DNA from: Nitrososphaerota archaeon
GTDB lineage: Archaea > Thermoproteota > Nitrososphaeria > Nitrososphaerales > Nitrosopumilaceae
Length of the DNA: 46,550 bases
Assembly (NCBI GenBank): GCA_013287585.1
Contig: JABDDN010000012.1
Coordinates: 1 to 46,550, forward strand
Direction of reading: 5' to 3'
Shown: in pieces, positions 17,423-25,734 of the stretch
How positions within the stretch are numbered: the first letter of the stretch is position 1
How the letters are laid out: every line of letters starts with the position of its first letter
The notes under the pieces: generated by a model
Seen by the model: only the letters and a program-made list of their open reading frames with translations
Told to the model about the DNA's origin: nothing
Database searches by the model: none
Position numbers and translations under genes: made by a program

Positions 17423-17441
17423 TTTAGATCAATGATCTAAA
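17423..17441. promoter_or_regulatory. 19-bp palindrome at the dppD-type gene promoter
   Basis: TTTAGATCAATGATCTAAA: perfect 9-bp arms around a single central base. It starts 8 bp before the ATG at 17413-17415 and overlaps the place where the TATA box should be (about 17441). This geometry suits a repressor site that blocks TBP/TFB binding. The binding protein is unknown. Confidence 0.55.
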
Positions 17442-17898
17442 TGTGGGTTTTGGAAGAAGGGTTAGAACTAAAGGAACACAAGATAACGTTTAACCAGATA
17501 ACAAAAAGAAATGCTCTATTGGAGTAATGAAAGTCAAGATATGAAAAAAATGTAGTTAGGAACGATTTATAATGAAATTAAATGGTCTAAAATGGTCGAA
17601 TTTTAAATTTTGACTAGGCTATTACGAGTCTTGTTTCATTAATCGTATTTTATAGAATAAAATCCAAGATATGATCTGGGAAAAATTATAGCTTTCAATA
17701 ATACCTAGTTCTGGAAGATGAAAATAGTGTTTCATTTCTGATCGCAACTGTATGATGATGGAAAACTAAGGTTTATCTTCTAGTTTTAGTAAGTTAAAAA
17801 ACCGATTTACTTGAGAACGCCAATTTGTACTTTTGATGCCATGAATGGTCGCGGAATCGAGCTTACAGTAGAGTTCGAGAGAAAATAAGAGTAATCTT
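17442..17898. other. 457-bp AT-rich intergenic region before aspS
   Basis: No gene of normal size on either strand. The right-hand end holds a weak A/T stretch (about 17781-17802) and a 25-codon open frame (17811-17888, described separately) that probably forms part of an aspS leader. No tRNA or terminator-like hairpin was seen. The middle part (17450-17780) contains nothing I can support. Confidence 0.4.
17811..17888 (+). CDS. possible leader mini-ORF or gene relic before aspS
   Basis: A TTG-started 25-codon frame (inner ATG at 17841) ending in TAA 10 bp before the aspS ATG. It reads LRTPICTFDAMNGRG and then a short charged tail. The opening PICTFDA-like stretch reminds me of the N-terminus of archaeal NusA-like KH proteins, so it could be a relic, but this is from memory. 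No A/T box has the usual spacing to aspS itself, while weak A/T boxes near 17785 and 17796 would start a transcript close to this mini-ORF, giving aspS a leader of some 75 nt. Confidence 0.25.
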   Translation: MRTPICTFDAMNGRGIELTVEFERK

Positions 17899-19188
17899 AT
17901 GGATTTCAAAAGAACTCATTACATTGGTCACCTTGAACCTTCGATGATAGGAACAAAGGTGATAGTTGGTGGCTGGATAGAGGACATACGAGAACTTGGC
18001 AAGCTTACATTCTTGACTCTACGCGATGTTACTGGTGTTGCACAAATTGTTCTTGTGGGAAATGAATCATTAGAACAAGCCAAGGGATTGAATAAGCAAA
18101 GTGTAGTTAGGATAACTGGTACTGTTCAACAATCAAAGGCAAGAGATTTCCCATTTGAGATAAAGTCTGAGAAAGTTGACATTTTGACACTAGCTATACA
18201 TCCATTGCCAATAGATCCTATTGGAAGATTAGAGAGTAATATTGACAACCGATTAAACGCAAGAGCGCTTGATCTTCGTAATCAAAAAACTGCGTCTATT
18301 TTTAAATTAAGACACCATGCACTTGCCTCAATTAGAAAAACACTTACAGAAAATCATTTCATCGAAGTAAATACTCCAAAAATAATTGGTAGTGCAAGTG
18401 AAGGAGGCGCAAATCTTTTCTCACTAAAATATTTTGAAAAGCAAGCATATCTTGCTCAAAGTCCGCAACTTTACAAGGAACAACTTACAATAGGTCTAGA
18501 ACGCGTTTTTGAAATTGCGTCTTATTACAGAGCTGAAAAATCACATACTGTACGACACCTTACAGAATTTACTAGTGTAGATATTGAAGCTGCATTTATG
18601 GACTATTATGACGTGATGGATATTTTAGAGCTAGTTGTATCAAATGTGTTTGATTATACAGAAAAAAATTGTACCATAGAACAAAAGACACTTGACATTG
18701 AAATCAAAAAACCTTCTACTCCATTTGAACGCATAACATACAAAAAAGCAATTGAGGAATTATCAAATGATGGAATAAAACTTGAAATCGGCGATGATTT
18801 ACAGGATTCACATTTACGCACGTTAGGAGAAAGACATCCAGGCTTTTACTTTTTAATTGATTGGCCCATGAAACTAAAACCCTTTTACATACATGAAAAA
18901 GACGATGATCCAACTTTGTCTCGCTCATTTGACCTCCAGTACGGATATCTTGAACTCTCTTCAGGCGGTACAAGATTACATGATCCAAAAAAACTACGTT
19001 CAAGACTTGAGGAACAAGGGCTTAATCCTGACCAATTTGCAGATCACCTAAGAGCGTTTGACTGGGGCATGCCGCCTCATTCGGGTTGGGGTCTGGGCCT
19101 TGATAGATTGATGTCTGTTCTTACAAAAATAGATAATGTTAGAGAAGTGGTATTGTATCCGCGTGACCCTGAAAGGCTTTCTCCATAA
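17899..19188 (+). CDS. aspS: aspartyl-tRNA synthetase (archaeal/eukaryal type)
   Basis: Class II synthetase that charges tRNA-Asp (and tRNA-Asn if non-discriminating). The 429 residues match the archaeal form, which lacks the bacterial insertion domain. An N-terminal OB anticodon-binding domain covers about 1-105 (VIVGGWIEDIRELGKLTF). The catalytic core follows with motif 1 around FIEVNTPKI, motif 2 ASYYRAEKSHTVRHLTEFTS (about 207-226), and motif 3 GWGLGLDRLM (about 396-405). The residue used to predict discrimination in the OB domain (Trp or His in studied enzymes) appears to be Glu, so I cannot say whether it also charges tRNA-Asn. Confidence 0.96.
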   Translation: MDFKRTHYIGHLEPSMIGTKVIVGGWIEDIRELGKLTFLTLRDVTGVAQIVLVGNESLEQAKGLNKQSVVRITGTVQQSKARDFPFEIKSEKVDILTLAIHPLPIDPIGRLESNIDNRLNARALDLRNQKTASIFKLRHHALASIRKTLTENHFIEVNTPKIIGSASEGGANLFSLKYFEKQAYLAQSPQLYKEQLTIGLERVFEIASYYRAEKSHTVRHLTEFTSVDIEAAFMDYYDVMDILELVVSNVFDYTEKNCTIEQKTLDIEIKKPSTPFERITYKKAIEELSNDGIKLEIGDDLQDSHLRTLGERHPGFYFLIDWPMKLKPFYIHEKDDDPTLSRSFDLQYGYLELSSGGTRLHDPKKLRSRLEEQGLNPDQFADHLRAFDWGMPPHSGWGLGLDRLMSVLTKIDNVREVVLYPRDPERLSP

Positions 19189-19220
19189 AAAGATAAATCT
19201 TGTTCTAACGAAAATATCGA

Positions 19221-19562
19221 GTGCAACAGTGTGATTTCTGCGGCTCTGAATTTGGAGACCGTAGGTGTTACTTTTGTGAAAAACATTGTTGCACATCGTG
19301 TATGACAGATGACAGAACAAGATGCAAACGTTGTTTTATCACAAAAAGAAAACTTGGTTGGAAAATTTTCAAAAGAAACAAAATCCTTCTTGGGTTTATC
19401 GCATTTGTATGGGCATATACCGTATTTCCAATACCGCTAATTCCTAACATTGACCCAACGTTTTATTGGGTTTCGCTTGGTGTTGCCATTCTGATTATGA
19501 TTCCAGTATGTCTTGCAATGTTTTTTTGGTCACTAGAACCGCCAAAATCAGACCTTAAGTAA
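19221..19562 (+). CDS. Cys-rich zinc-finger-like protein with two membrane helices
   Basis: A 113-residue protein. The first 40 residues contain paired Cys typical of a zinc-binding treble-clef or B-box-like unit: CDFCGSEFGDRRCYFCEKHC followed by CTSC and CKRC. Two hydrophobic helices follow (about 56-75 and 83-103). The finger would face the cytoplasm if the basic stretch between finger and first helix (KRKLGWKIFKRNK) obeys the positive-inside rule. GTG start; an A/T box lies near 19186-19195. It overlaps leuB by 8 bp at the 3' ends. Function unknown. Confidence 0.75.
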   Translation: MQQCDFCGSEFGDRRCYFCEKHCCTSCMTDDRTRCKRCFITKRKLGWKIFKRNKILLGFIAFVWAYTVFPIPLIPNIDPTFYWVSLGVAILIMIPVCLAMFFWSLEPPKSDLK

Positions 19563-20571
19563 TGTTTGAAATTACATGACTAGTAAATTCGCTAGTTGTA
19601 ATGTTGCCGCCAATGTCTTTTGTCTTTAACCCTTTTTGTACTACGCCATATACAGCTGATTCTATTTTTTTTGCTACCATGAAACATTTTTGATCATTAT
19701 TTTTCATTCCTAGCCATTCAAACATCATTTTTGCAGAAAGAATAAACGAGGATGGATTTGCAGCTTGTTTTCCAGCGATATCAAATGCAGCTCCGTGAAC
19801 TGGCTCAAATAATGCAAAATCATCTCCTATGTTTGCAGCAGGAGCCATACCTAAACCTCCAACCACCTGAGCTGCCTCATCAGATAAAATATCTCCAAAC
19901 AAATTGGTCGTAACAATTACATCAAATGCTTCTGGTTGCCTAATGAGGTTCATAGCACACGCATCTACATACATCTGCTCAAAACGTATATCCTGAAAGC
20001 CTTTTGCTATGTCACCACAAGATCTTGCAAAAAGGCCATCTGTTTTTCTCATAACATTGGATTTGTGAACGCATGTGACTTTTCTTTTCTGATTCCGCTG
20101 GCCTGCCATTAAAAATGCGTATTTTGCTATACGTTTTGATGCATCTTCTGAAATTGTACGTAAAGCTACTGCTGTATTTCCAATATCAAACTCCATGCCA
20201 GTGTAAAGGTCCTCAGTATTTTCCCTAACTATGACCAAGTCTATGTTGTCTTTTAGTGCTGGCATGTTAGGGTATGACTTTGCAGGTCTGATGTTTGCAT
20301 AGAGGTTTAACATTCTTCTTAAGACAATGATTACATCTGCGGCACTTTCGCCTACCGGAGCTTTCAAACACGCATTTGATTTTTTAACAGATTCTAAAGT
20401 TGATTCAGGTAACGCTTTTCCTGTTTTCTTTAATGCATTGTCACCAGCTTCAAGTTTTTCTATTTTTATTTTTAAATCAAATTTGTCATTTACTGTTTCT
20501 AAAACTTTGATCACAGACTCCGAAATCTCCGGTCCTATACCATCTCCTGTTATGAGGGCAATTTGATACAT
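19555..20571 (-). CDS. leuB: 3-isopropylmalate dehydrogenase (LeuB/homoisocitrate dehydrogenase family)
   Basis: NAD-dependent beta-decarboxylating dehydrogenase, 338 residues. Visible: LITGDGIGPEI, the substrate Arg region LRRMLNLYANIRPAKSYP, DLVIVRENTEDLY, the catalytic Lys in HKSNVMRKTDGLF, the Asp cluster in NLFGDILSDEAAQV, and the NAD region FEPVHGAAFDIAGK. The residue just before LRR, which separates substrates in the family (Ser in isocitrate, Arg in Thermus homoisocitrate, hydrophobic in isopropylmalate enzymes), is hydrophobic here (VIIVLRR), favouring LeuB. The nearby leuA and ilv genes agree. A bifunctional role in leucine and lysine synthesis remains possible. Upstream A/T box at about 20593-20600. 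Confidence 0.88.
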   Translation of the reverse strand: MYQIALITGDGIGPEISESVIKVLETVNDKFDLKIKIEKLEAGDNALKKTGKALPESTLESVKKSNACLKAPVGESAADVIIVLRRMLNLYANIRPAKSYPNMPALKDNIDLVIVRENTEDLYTGMEFDIGNTAVALRTISEDASKRIAKYAFLMAGQRNQKRKVTCVHKSNVMRKTDGLFARSCGDIAKGFQDIRFEQMYVDACAMNLIRQPEAFDVIVTTNLFGDILSDEAAQVVGGLGMAPAANIGDDFALFEPVHGAAFDIAGKQAANPSSFILSAKMMFEWLGMKNNDQKCFMVAKKIESAVYGVVQKGLKTKDIGGNITTSEFTSHVISNIT

Positions 20572-20658
20572 CAGGTATGACTGTCCTTGCTTGTTAAATA
20601 AAATTATGCTTTCTCTTCGTTCAGATTAAAATTCTATGTTGATGATAAAACACAAAAA

Positions 20659-21273
20659 CTATTGTGAGTAGCTCCAGTACCCCTTTCTTTTTTTACGCTC
20701 TATCTCAATTAGTAATTTTGTCAATAGCAATCCAGCTATAAACCCGCCAACATGTGCCATAAACGCTATTGATATTGACGCAAATGAGCCAACAAACGCA
20801 AATAGAATCTGTATGGCAAGCCAGTAATATCCCCTGATATCTCCAAGTGCAGCAGTAATTCCCATTATGCCTGAAATTGCTCCTGACGCTCCAATCAAAA
20901 CACTTGAACCATTTCCTAAGATGAATGATGCAATAATTCCATGCAGTAATGCTCCTGCAACTCCTGCTGATAAATAAATCAAAAGATATCTTGGTTTGCC
21001 AATTGATCTTTCTGCAAAGCCTCCCAAATAGGCAAGTGCCAAAAGGTTGAATGCAATATGGGCAATATTTGCATGAATGAACATTGATGAAAATAATCTG
21101 ATTATGTTATCTGATAAAGGGTGATTATAACGAAATAAATTATCTGGAACAAATCCATAGTGGGAAATGATTTGGTCTTGCGAATTTGATAAAATACCAT
21201 ATGCAAAAATCAGACCATTTACAATCATCAATAATAGTGTGATAGGAGGGGGACTGGATAGTTTAAGAAACAT
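20659..21273 (-). CDS. rhomboid-family intramembrane serine protease
   Basis: Membrane protease cutting transmembrane segments of other proteins. The 204 residues contain six hydrophobic segments. The catalytic Ser lies in GASGAISGIMG and the catalytic His in AHVGGFIAG of the last helix. The first-loop and helix-2 region shows LFSSMFIHANIAHIAFNLLALAYLG, matching the usual His/Asn environment of the oxyanion hole. It has no extra N-terminal domain. An A/T box lies about 26 bp upstream near 21295-21303. It sits between leuB and leuA on the same strand, with no clear functional link. Substrates unknown. Confidence 0.92.
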   Translation of the reverse strand: MFLKLSSPPPITLLLMIVNGLIFAYGILSNSQDQIISHYGFVPDNLFRYNHPLSDNIIRLFSSMFIHANIAHIAFNLLALAYLGGFAERSIGKPRYLLIYLSAGVAGALLHGIIASFILGNGSSVLIGASGAISGIMGITAALGDIRGYYWLAIQILFAFVGSFASISIAFMAHVGGFIAGLLLTKLLIEIERKKRKGYWSYSQ

Positions 21274-21352
21274 GTTTCTTCAATTATTTGGCTGATAATA
21301 AATTGTATAAAACTTAAAATTTCTAAGGGTATTTTTCAAGCCTGATTTGCGT

Positions 21353-22870
21353 CTATTTTCCCAAGTTTTTTTGCTTTAGAATTTTCTTGAGCATTATTCT
21401 GTTTATGCCATCAATCATTGCTTGTACGCTAGTAATTACAATGTCTTCTCCTACTGATTTTGCTGATGCAAGATTGCCATACGCATCTTCTACCTTTATT
21501 GTTACTTCACAAAGTGCATCGGAACCACCAGCTATGGAATCTAACTTGTAATCTTTAATTCGTACTTTGGCTATCTCGCCAGTTATTTTTTGAATTGCGT
21601 TTATTGATGCATCTACTGGACCTACACCATAATCAGTTCCGATAAAGTCTTTTCCTTCTATGTTTAATTTGACAAATGCATATGGCATGTTGCCCATACC
21701 AGTTGACACAGAAAATCCTGTAAGATGTACTAATCTCTTTAGACCTTGCGTTTGCATAACTTCTCCTGTTATTGAAAGCAATTCTACATCAGTGACATGT
21801 TTTCCCTGGTCTCCGAGTTTTTTTACTCTCTCTAAAATTTCATGAGTCTGTTCCCTTGTTGGTTGAATTCCATATTCTTCAAGCATTGCAGAAACTCCAT
21901 GAGCACCTGCATGTTTTCCTACTTGAAACCATCGTGTCCTGCCTACAAGCTCAGGACTAATTGGCTCATAGGTCAATGGATTACTTAAAACGCCATGGGT
22001 GTGTATTCCGGATTCGTGCCCAAAGGCGTTTTCACCAACTATAGCTTTGTTTGGTTGTACATGAATTCCTACTATGCTGGAGACATATCTTGAGGTCTCA
22101 TAGAGAAGTTTCGTGTTAATATTTGTCTCGTATTTTTTATCAAATTGTAAGCATTGAAGTGCCATTACCAACTCCTCAAGAGATGCATTACCAGCTCGCT
22201 CCCCTATTCCGTTTATTGTGACATGGGCACATTGTGCACCTACTTGTATTGCAGAAATTGCATTTGCAACTGCAAGACCGAAATCATTGTGGCAATGTAC
22301 GCTAATTGGTAGATGTGTTGCTTCAATCGCATCTTTAGTTATCTCTGCAATATATCCTGGCGTGGAATATCCTACCGTATCTGGTATGTCTATTCTATCT
22401 GCACCTGCATTTGCAACTTCTTTGAAAACTTTTTTAAGAAATTCTCTATCGGTTCTTGTTGCATCTTCTGCAGAGAACTCTACTTGCAAACCAAGAGATT
22501 TTCCATATTCTACAGCTTCGATTGCTTTTGCTAATGCTTGATCTCGTGTTAGTTTTAGTTTGTACTTGAGATGTATGTCTGATGTTGCGATAAATGTGTG
22601 GATGTATTTGAGGCCTGCTGTAACTGCGGCATCTATGTCTTTTTTATCCGTCCTTGCTAAACCACATATTTCCGCACGAAAATTTGCATTACATATCAAT
22701 TTGATACCTTGCATTTCTCCATCGGAAATTATTGGAAATCCAGCTTCTATGGCATCAACACCAAGAGCATCTAATTTTTCTGCAATGCCTAGTTTCTGTT
22801 CTGGTGTTAGGGCTACTCCAGGTGTTTGTTCACCATCTCTTAGTGTTGTATCAAAAATTCTAATCTTCAT
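21353..22870 (-). CDS. leuA: 2-isopropylmalate synthase
   Basis: Condenses acetyl-CoA and 2-oxoisovalerate, the first committed step of leucine synthesis. Counting from the ATG at 22868-22870 the protein has 505 residues and opens MKIRIFDTTLRDGEQTPGV, the classic DRE-TIM metallolyase start; the frame stays open 14 codons further but that would overlap ilvN more. Metal ligands appear in HCHNDFGLAVANA. The region AFGHESGIHTHGVL marks the end of the barrel and subdomain. The C-terminal regulatory LeuA domain (from about GKDFIGTDYGVGPVD to VQAMIDGIN) is present, so leucine feedback is likely. The start overlaps the ilvN stop by 11 bp. A related citramalate or homocitrate synthase role is less likely given the neighbours. 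Confidence 0.93.
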   Translation of the reverse strand: MKIRIFDTTLRDGEQTPGVALTPEQKLGIAEKLDALGVDAIEAGFPIISDGEMQGIKLICNANFRAEICGLARTDKKDIDAAVTAGLKYIHTFIATSDIHLKYKLKLTRDQALAKAIEAVEYGKSLGLQVEFSAEDATRTDREFLKKVFKEVANAGADRIDIPDTVGYSTPGYIAEITKDAIEATHLPISVHCHNDFGLAVANAISAIQVGAQCAHVTINGIGERAGNASLEELVMALQCLQFDKKYETNINTKLLYETSRYVSSIVGIHVQPNKAIVGENAFGHESGIHTHGVLSNPLTYEPISPELVGRTRWFQVGKHAGAHGVSAMLEEYGIQPTREQTHEILERVKKLGDQGKHVTDVELLSITGEVMQTQGLKRLVHLTGFSVSTGMGNMPYAFVKLNIEGKDFIGTDYGVGPVDASINAIQKITGEIAKVRIKDYKLDSIAGGSDALCEVTIKVEDAYGNLASAKSVGEDIVITSVQAMIDGINRIMLKKILKQKNLGK

Positions 22871-23351
22871 TGACGCCACCTCTTGGAAGTGCACATATTC
22901 CAGTTCTTGCAATTTCTAAAATTCCATATCCCCGCACTAGATCCTCAAATGCATTAATTCTGTCTGGTGTGGCAGTTATCTCTACTATGATTGATGTCTT
23001 TCTCACATCATGAACTTGGCATTTGAAAGCATTTGCAAGATTCATTATTTCCATGCTGTCTGATGGCTTGCTTACTTTGATCTTCATGAGTACTAGTTCT
23101 CTATATACACTCATCTTCTCTTCTAAGCGTTTTACCTCAACAGTATCGATCAATTTGTCAAGCTGTTTTATTATTTGATTGAGTTGTTTTTCATCAGCAG
23201 ATGTAGTGATTGTCATTCTGGAGAATTCTGGGTTTTCAGTTATACCTACTGAAATGCTATCTATGTTGTAATTTCTTGATCTGAAAAGATTTGTTACTTT
23301 AAACAAGACTCCTGGTTTATTCTCTACTAGTACAGAAATTATGGACCACAT
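22860..23351 (-). CDS. ilvN: acetolactate synthase regulatory (small) subunit
   Basis: Regulatory subunit of acetohydroxyacid synthase, 163 residues, standard length. The N-terminal ACT domain is clear (ISVLVENKPGVLFKVTNLF, then RNYNIDSISVG), and the C-terminal domain ends GYGILEIARTG. It binds valine and activates the large subunit encoded 8 bp upstream. The stop overlaps the leuA start, so ilvB-ilvN-leuA form one translational unit for branched-chain amino acids. Confidence 0.95.
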   Translation of the reverse strand: MWSIISVLVENKPGVLFKVTNLFRSRNYNIDSISVGITENPEFSRMTITTSADEKQLNQIIKQLDKLIDTVEVKRLEEKMSVYRELVLMKIKVSKPSDSMEIMNLANAFKCQVHDVRKTSIIVEITATPDRINAFEDLVRGYGILEIARTGICALPRGGVNED

Positions 23352-23359
23352 GGGAATCC

Positions 23360-25048
23360 CTATGATGGTAGGATCATGTCCTTGAGTGGCGTACCTGGTG
23401 CTACAAATGGTAAAACATCTTCTTGTGGGTCAATTGGTATGTCTATTACAGTTGCAACGTCACTTTTGAGTGCGGTTTGAACAGCTTTACCAACTTCATC
23501 AATCGACTCGGCTCTTATGCCTTGAGCTCCATATGCTTCTGCTAGTTTAACATAGTCTGGACAGTTTTTAAGATCAATCCCAATCATTCTTCGATCGTAA
23601 AATGTTCTCTGCCATTGTGCTACCATTCCAAGTGAAAAGTTGTTCATCAATAAAACAATGACAGGTAAATTATCTAAAACTGATACGGCAAGTGAATTTT
23701 CTGTCATGTTAAAACTACCTTCTCCAGCAATGTCTAATACCGGAACACTTGGTTTTGCTGCCTTTGCACCAATTGCGGCTGGAAATCCCCAACCCATTGT
23801 ACCAAGACCTGTTGAACTAAAGAAAGTACCTGGTTGGATGACATCGAAAAATAATGAAGCCCACATTTGATGTTGACCTACTTCTGTAGTTACAATTGAT
23901 TGATGAGGTAACACTTCTCTTAACTTGCGTAAAATTTTAGCTGCACCAAGTGGATGTGGATGAAGTTTCAAATTTTCTCTATAATAATCCCTTGTTTCAT
24001 TTACTTTCTTTAACCAAGGGTTGTCGCTACCGCGCTTGATTGCTTTTTGAACTAGCATCTTTACCATTATTCTTAATGACGCCTTGATGTCTCCGACTAC
24101 GGCAACAGTTGTTGTTTGATTTTTACCAATCTCTGCTGGATCTACATCCATGTGTATGATTTTTAATCTTTTTTCAAATTCTTCAAATGTTCCAACTGAC
24201 CTATCTGAAAATCTAGAACCTGCTGCAAGGACACAGTCTGCCTCTACCATCATTTTGTTTGCTTCGGCATGTCCATGCATTCCTATTGGACCAAGTGATA
24301 ACGGATGATTTTCTGGAAATGAGCCTTTTCCTTTAAAAGTAGTTACTACAGGTATCATGAGAAGTTCTGCTATTGATTGTAATTCTGCAAAGGCGCCAGA
24401 AATTATTACTCCACCACCTGCAAGAATTATTGGCCTCTCTGCTGAAAGAAGCATGTCTATCGCACGTTCGATTTCTCTGATGTCTGGATCTACCCAAGGA
24501 TGATACCCTCTGACTTTGACCTCGTTTGGAAAATGCATTTCAGCTTCATTTTGTTGTACATCTTTTGGAATATCTATTAAGACAGGACCCGGTCTTCCTG
24601 TTGATGAAATGTAAAATGCTTTTTTTACTACTGTTGGAATTTCAGCTGCATCCATTGGTTGAAAAGCGTATTTGACAATTGGATTTGTAATTCCAATAAT
24701 GTCGCTTTCTTGAAATGCATCTTTACCTATCATCTTTGATGGAACTTGTCCAGTAATTGCAATCATTGGAGCAGAATCAGCTTGTGCTGTTGCAATTCCA
24801 GTTACAATGTTTGTTGCACCAGGACCTGATGTTGCAAAACAGACTCCAGGTCTCCTACTTACTCTCCCAAATCCATCTGCCATGTGTGATGCAGATTGCT
24901 CATGTCTTACCAATATGTGGCGAATGTTGCTTTTGTATAACTCGTCGTAGATTGGCAAGTTTGCACCGCCGGGTAGCCCGAAGGCTAGCTCTACGCCCTC
25001 CTTCTCAAGGGCAACCATTAATGATCTAGCACCTGACATTTTTTCCAT
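23360..25048 (-). CDS. ilvB: acetolactate synthase catalytic (large) subunit
   Basis: Thiamine-diphosphate enzyme forming acetolactate and acetohydroxybutyrate for valine and isoleucine. The 562 residues are standard. The catalytic Glu lies in VRHEQSASHMADGFGR, the FAD/substrate region in FQESDIIGITNPIVKY, and the TPP pocket in EVGQHQMWAS. The Mg/TPP motif, normally GDG followed by N, reads AGEGSFNMTENS with Glu in place of Asp. A GGTGA Shine-Dalgarno-like element 8 bp before the ATG shows that, unlike most genes here, this one is leadered. The 176 bp upstream gap is shared with a divergent NTF2-like gene. Confidence 0.95.
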   Translation of the reverse strand: MEKMSGARSLMVALEKEGVELAFGLPGGANLPIYDELYKSNIRHILVRHEQSASHMADGFGRVSRRPGVCFATSGPGATNIVTGIATAQADSAPMIAITGQVPSKMIGKDAFQESDIIGITNPIVKYAFQPMDAAEIPTVVKKAFYISSTGRPGPVLIDIPKDVQQNEAEMHFPNEVKVRGYHPWVDPDIREIERAIDMLLSAERPIILAGGGVIISGAFAELQSIAELLMIPVVTTFKGKGSFPENHPLSLGPIGMHGHAEANKMMVEADCVLAAGSRFSDRSVGTFEEFEKRLKIIHMDVDPAEIGKNQTTTVAVVGDIKASLRIMVKMLVQKAIKRGSDNPWLKKVNETRDYYRENLKLHPHPLGAAKILRKLREVLPHQSIVTTEVGQHQMWASLFFDVIQPGTFFSSTGLGTMGWGFPAAIGAKAAKPSVPVLDIAGEGSFNMTENSLAVSVLDNLPVIVLLMNNFSLGMVAQWQRTFYDRRMIGIDLKNCPDYVKLAEAYGAQGIRAESIDEVGKAVQTALKSDVATVIDIPIDPQEDVLPFVAPGTPLKDMILPS

Positions 25049-25170
25049 AAATTTTTCACCAGAAACTAAGCTGTGTTCTTACAGCATAAGGTCGACTAGC
25101 AACAGAATACTAGAAATGCTCGCCGATCCTCCTAACTTCATTTCAGTCTATAGAATTTCAACAAGAATAA

Positions 25171-25180
25171 TTTATAAATA
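25171..25180. promoter_or_regulatory. TATA element in the ilvB / NTF2-like divergent gap
   Basis: TTTATAAATA in a 176-bp gap. Read rightwards it would start a transcript near 25201 with a short leader before the NTF2-like gene. Read leftwards it would give ilvB a leader of about 100 nt, in agreement with the GGTGA ribosome-binding site before ilvB. Which direction it serves is not decided by the sequence. Confidence 0.35.
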
Positions 25181-25224
25181 TTGCTAGAAAAATCGACTAA
25201 ATTTGTTAAAAACTACCTAGGTAC

Positions 25225-25734
25225 ATGATAATTATTTCATCATGCATTCACTATCACATGACAAAAAATAATGAATTTGGCATGCTTTTCAAAAAACTTA
25301 AACGCGAAGCTTCTCAAGCAAAGTTGATTTTGTCTGACAGAGAAGAAATACTAGAAATAATCAAGATTTTTTTTGATGCTGGAAAAACAAAAAATCTTGC
25401 ACCACTTGCCGCTATACAACTAAACGATACGCGATTTTCGAGCTATAGTGATGTACCACCATTTGACCTCAAAGATTATGCAACCACAATTGCATTACAA
25501 GAATTAAGGTTTGTTAGCATATCTGATTATGAATACGAAATAATAAATCCTAGAATAGATCTTTTTGAAAACAGCGTAGTAGTTACGTTTCAATTAAGGC
25601 AAACAGGGATGATAGTTGATAACTATAGTTTCAGAGGACAACACATTTCTATGTTAAGTAGAGCAACGTTTGTTTTGATAAAATCAACTAAATGGAAAAT
25701 AGTACACGTGCATCTTTCTAAAATATCAGACTAG
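25225..25734 (+). CDS. NTF2-like / SnoaL-like protein
   Basis: A 169-residue protein with the cone-shaped NTF2/SnoaL fold pattern: an N-terminal helix pair (DREEILEIIKIFFDAGKTKN), a central hydrophobic region, and a last beta pair ending WKIVHVHLSKI, the common closing strand of SnoaL_3/DUF4440 proteins. These domains bind small ligands or act as enzymes; no catalytic residue set is obvious. The true start may be the ATG at 25258 (MTKNNEFG), as the 11 residues before it look unlike the fold. The stop overlaps the convergent aldolase gene by CTAG. Function unknown. Confidence 0.75.
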   Translation: MIIISSCIHYHMTKNNEFGMLFKKLKREASQAKLILSDREEILEIIKIFFDAGKTKNLAPLAAIQLNDTRFSSYSDVPPFDLKDYATTIALQELRFVSISDYEYEIINPRIDLFENSVVVTFQLRQTGMIVDNYSFRGQHISMLSRATFVLIKSTKWKIVHVHLSKISD

